Below, piece after piece: positions 5,973-7,050 of a stretch of 7,050 bases of DNA. Position 1 is the stretch's first letter, and the number at the start of each line of letters is the position of its first letter. The notes beneath the pieces are model-generated. The model was not told where the DNA came from. It saw nothing but the letters and a program-made list of their open reading frames with translations, and ran no database searches. The stretch comes from Bacteroidota bacterium. GTDB taxonomy: Bacteria; Bacteroidota; Bacteroidia; Chitinophagales; Chitinophagaceae. Made by a program: the position numbers and the translations under genes. Location of the stretch: the NCBI GenBank assembly GCA_026391115.1, contig JAPLER010000276.1, positions 1 through 7,050 on the forward strand, written 5' to 3'.

Positions 5973-6197
5973 ATGAGCAGACACGACACTTTGATTGGAA
6001 TAGGTAGTGGATTGACTGGAGGGGTTATTAAATATGCAGCAATTGCAGAGGTACAAGTGAGCTTTAACCATAAACTATTTGAAAGTGTTTTAATTGCTTT
6101 TTTATGTGGGATTGCTGGTATGATTGGTAAAGAATTATTTAACTGGGGCAAAAAAAGAATTGCCAAAAAAAGAAGTAAAAATGTGGGAGAGACTTAA
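5973..6197 (+). CDS. Small membrane protein, holin candidate
   Basis: This 74-residue protein has a glycine-rich, moderately hydrophobic stretch at about 7-27 (LIGIGSGLTGGVIKYAAIA) and a stronger membrane segment at about 35-56 (LFESVLIAFLCGIAGMIGKELF). It ends in a strongly basic tail (KKRIAKKRSK). Small size, one or two membrane segments, a charged C terminus and a place directly before a second membrane protein and a spanin-like lipoprotein fit a holin or holin-accessory role: opening the inner membrane so the endolysin can reach the peptidoglycan. I do not recognise a named family. The start is the first ATG after the folded element at 5888-5953; the stop overlaps the next gene by 17 bases, suggesting coupled translation. 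Confidence 0.68.
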   Translation: MSRHDTLIGIGSGLTGGVIKYAAIAEVQVSFNHKLFESVLIAFLCGIAGMIGKELFNWGKKRIAKKRSKNVGET

Positions 6198-6372
6198 CAA
6201 GGTACAAATTCAAAATGTTGTAACAATCATTATAGTGCTTACTTGTAGTTGGCTAGTTATTTCAGGCAAATACAAAGCAGAACATAAGGAACTCATCAAC
6301 AAATATTTTGATTTATCGCTTGCTGTTGTGTTGGGTTGGTTATTCACTTTCAACAAAAAAAATAATGCGTAA
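6181..6372 (+). CDS. Two-segment small membrane protein, class II holin-like
   Basis: This 63-residue protein begins at the ATG at 6181 (MWERLNKVQIQNVV). Membrane segments at about 13-28 (VVTIIIVLTCSWLVIS) and 46-58 (LSLAVVLGWLFTF) flank a charged stretch (KYKAEHKELINKYFD), and it ends with a short polar tail (NKKNNA). The 'QNVVTIIIVL' opening and two-helix layout resemble small holin-like proteins common in Bacteroidota phages. A longer frame from 6124 would run far back into the previous gene; the start at 6181 overlaps it by only 17 bases and gives the expected N terminus, so I prefer it. Its stop overlaps the spanin-like gene by 8 bases. Which of the two small membrane proteins is the holin, and whether the other is a partner or antiholin, cannot be settled here. 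Confidence 0.68.
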   Translation: MWERLNKVQIQNVVTIIIVLTCSWLVISGKYKAEHKELINKYFDLSLAVVLGWLFTFNKKNNA

Positions 6373-6844
6373 TTTTTTATACATACTGATTTTGGTTGCT
6401 GCCACAAGTTGTAGTAAAAAAATGCTGCCATCTGAAACTATTGTAAAAGATAGCACTGCTACCAGTATTGTATATATACCTAAAGACAGCATTATAAAAA
6501 TTGCTGGAGACAGCGTTACCATTCACGATACTATTCCTTGCCCTGATGCAGTTTACCACAAACAAGTAACTAGCAATAAAGGCACTCTAAAAGCTACTGT
6601 TGATATAAACAAAGGCAAACTAAATATTGATTGCAAACAAGATAGTTTGCAACAACGCATTAGTTGGTTTGAAAAGGAAGTTGAACGCTTAAAAAATCAT
6701 TTTGAATATAAACAAATACCAGTACCTACACCAGTGCCTACACCATATATTCCTAAATGGGTGTGGTACTTAACAGCAATAAACCTGTTATCGCTGGTTT
6801 GGAAGTATCGAAGTTTTTTGTTAACTACTATAAAAAAAATTTAA
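6365..6844 (+). CDS. Lipoprotein with C-terminal membrane segment, unimolecular spanin candidate
   Basis: From the ATG at 6365 this is a 159-residue protein. It opens with a lipoprotein signal (MRNFLYILILVAATSC) in which Cys16 would be lipidated. It then has a Ser/Thr/Asp-rich region, two cysteines (59 and 90) that could form a disulfide, a predicted coiled coil at about 93-113 (DSLQQRISWFEKEVERLKN), a proline repeat at about 118-130 (PVPTPVPTPYIP), and a hydrophobic C-terminal segment at about 132-154. A lipid anchor at one end and a membrane helix at the other is the topology of u-spanins such as phage T1 gp11, which link outer and inner membranes and complete Gram-negative lysis. A longer frame from 6308 lacks the signal and overlaps the previous gene deeply, so it is rejected. 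Neighbouring holin candidates support the role; no family match can be claimed. Confidence 0.7.
   Translation: MRNFLYILILVAATSCSKKMLPSETIVKDSTATSIVYIPKDSIIKIAGDSVTIHDTIPCPDAVYHKQVTSNKGTLKATVDINKGKLNIDCKQDSLQQRISWFEKEVERLKNHFEYKQIPVPTPVPTPYIPKWVWYLTAINLLSLVWKYRSFLLTTIKKI
6719..6742 (+). repeat. Two tandem 12-base units coding the PVPT repeat
   Basis: CCAGTACCTACA and CCAGTGCCTACA are adjacent and differ at one base. They code for two PVPT units in the proline-rich spacer of the spanin-like protein. Unit number may vary between relatives and would change the length of the stiff spacer. Confidence 0.6.
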
Positions 6845-6861
6845 AACAAATAATTTTTAAA

Positions 6862-7050
6862 ATGGCAAAATCTGCATTAAATAAAAATAAACCTGCTGTA
6901 AATAACGCTGCTACAAAAAAAGCAGATATTAATAACGGCAAAGCTGGTGACACTAAAACACCACCTGCTAAAGTTAAACATATTGTTACTGAAGAGGATT
7001 TGACAAACAATCCTGATTTGGTTACACAAGGTGTAAAGGTTGGTGATGAA
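6862..7050 (+). CDS. Unrecognised gene, N-terminal part
   Basis: The frame opens at the ATG at 6862 after an A/T-rich leader (TAATTTTTAAA), 17 bases beyond the spanin-like stop, and remains open to the right edge (63 codons). The first 40 residues are low-complexity and rich in Lys, Ala and Asn (MAKSALNKNKPAVNNAATKK, then Gly/Asp/Lys and TPPAKVK), so probably disordered. Residues 43-63 look ordered: 'HIVTEEDLTNNPDLVTQGVK' followed by VGDE. This ending recalls short 'vTeedL..nPdL...GvkvGD' segments in small phage structural proteins, but I cannot name a family. It continues the capsid-lysis operon and could be a structural or tail-connector gene. Confidence 0.75.
   Translation, partial: MAKSALNKNKPAVNNAATKKADINNGKAGDTKTPPAKVKHIVTEEDLTNNPDLVTQGVKVGDE

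Noticed and set aside
6124..6180. Upstream extension of the second small membrane protein
   Set aside because: The extra 19 residues are basic and lie deep in the previous gene; starting at 6181 gives a normal short overlap and a typical N terminus.
6308..6364. Upstream extension of the spanin-like protein
   Set aside because: It would bury the lipoprotein signal at residue 20 onwards and overlap the previous gene by 65 bases.
6828..7010. 60-codon hydrophobic frame on the minus strand
   Set aside because: It is antisense to the low-complexity Lys/Ala/Asn-rich start of the last gene, which by base composition generates hydrophobic antisense frames.
1..7050. Search for tRNAs, CRISPR arrays, insertion sequences, integrases, defence or toxin-antitoxin genes
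   Set aside because: None is visible on either strand; all substantial coding capacity is explained by phage structural, packaging and lysis genes.

Overview
The window is a stretch of tailed-phage or prophage genome from a member of the Bacteroidota. It is AT-rich throughout. Start codons are preceded by A/T-rich stretches rather than clear Shine-Dalgarno sequences, for example the A-rich bases just before the starts at 4855 and 6862, which is usual in that phylum. No host gene, tRNA, integrase, transposase, insertion sequence or CRISPR array is visible, so the sequence cannot say whether this is an integrated prophage, a remnant or a free phage. The head genes (a DUF935/Mu gp29-like portal, a DUF1320/Mu gp36-like protein, and a protease-scaffold followed by a coat gene) resemble the Mu head module. 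That does not by itself show that the phage transposes.

Layout. From 3630 leftwards, on the minus strand, lie: small terminase (3178-3630), large terminase (1662-3188), an M15 zinc peptidase that is probably the endolysin (1231-1650), a small Lys-rich protein of unknown function (961-1203), a gp36-like head protein (494-955), and the N-terminal 153 codons of the portal (1-460, running off the left edge). From 3814 rightwards, on the plus strand, lie: prohead protease plus scaffold (3814-4788), major capsid protein (4855-5865), two small membrane proteins (5973-6197 and 6181-6372), a lipoprotein with a C-terminal membrane segment that looks like a unimolecular spanin (6365-6844), and the start of an unrecognised gene (6862 to the right edge).

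The two operons diverge from one 183-base region (3631-3813). It holds a perfect 7-2-7 inverted repeat next to the terminase start, a 12-5-12 inverted repeat in its middle, and a third copy of the same half-site 22 bases further on. This is the obvious place for shared control of DNA packaging genes on one side and capsid and lysis genes on the other.

How the genes fit together: protease, scaffold and coat build the prohead; the terminase pair fills it through the portal; the gp36-like protein probably belongs to the head-to-tail connector. Endolysin, holin candidates and spanin candidate together make a complete Gram-negative lysis set, but the endolysin is in the packaging operon and the rest are in the capsid operon.

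The points most worth a second look are a GC-rich, strongly folded 66-base element between the capsid and holin genes, two hydrophobic segments at the N terminus of the capsid protein, the repeats in the divergent control region, and the probable nested start for a separate scaffold protein.
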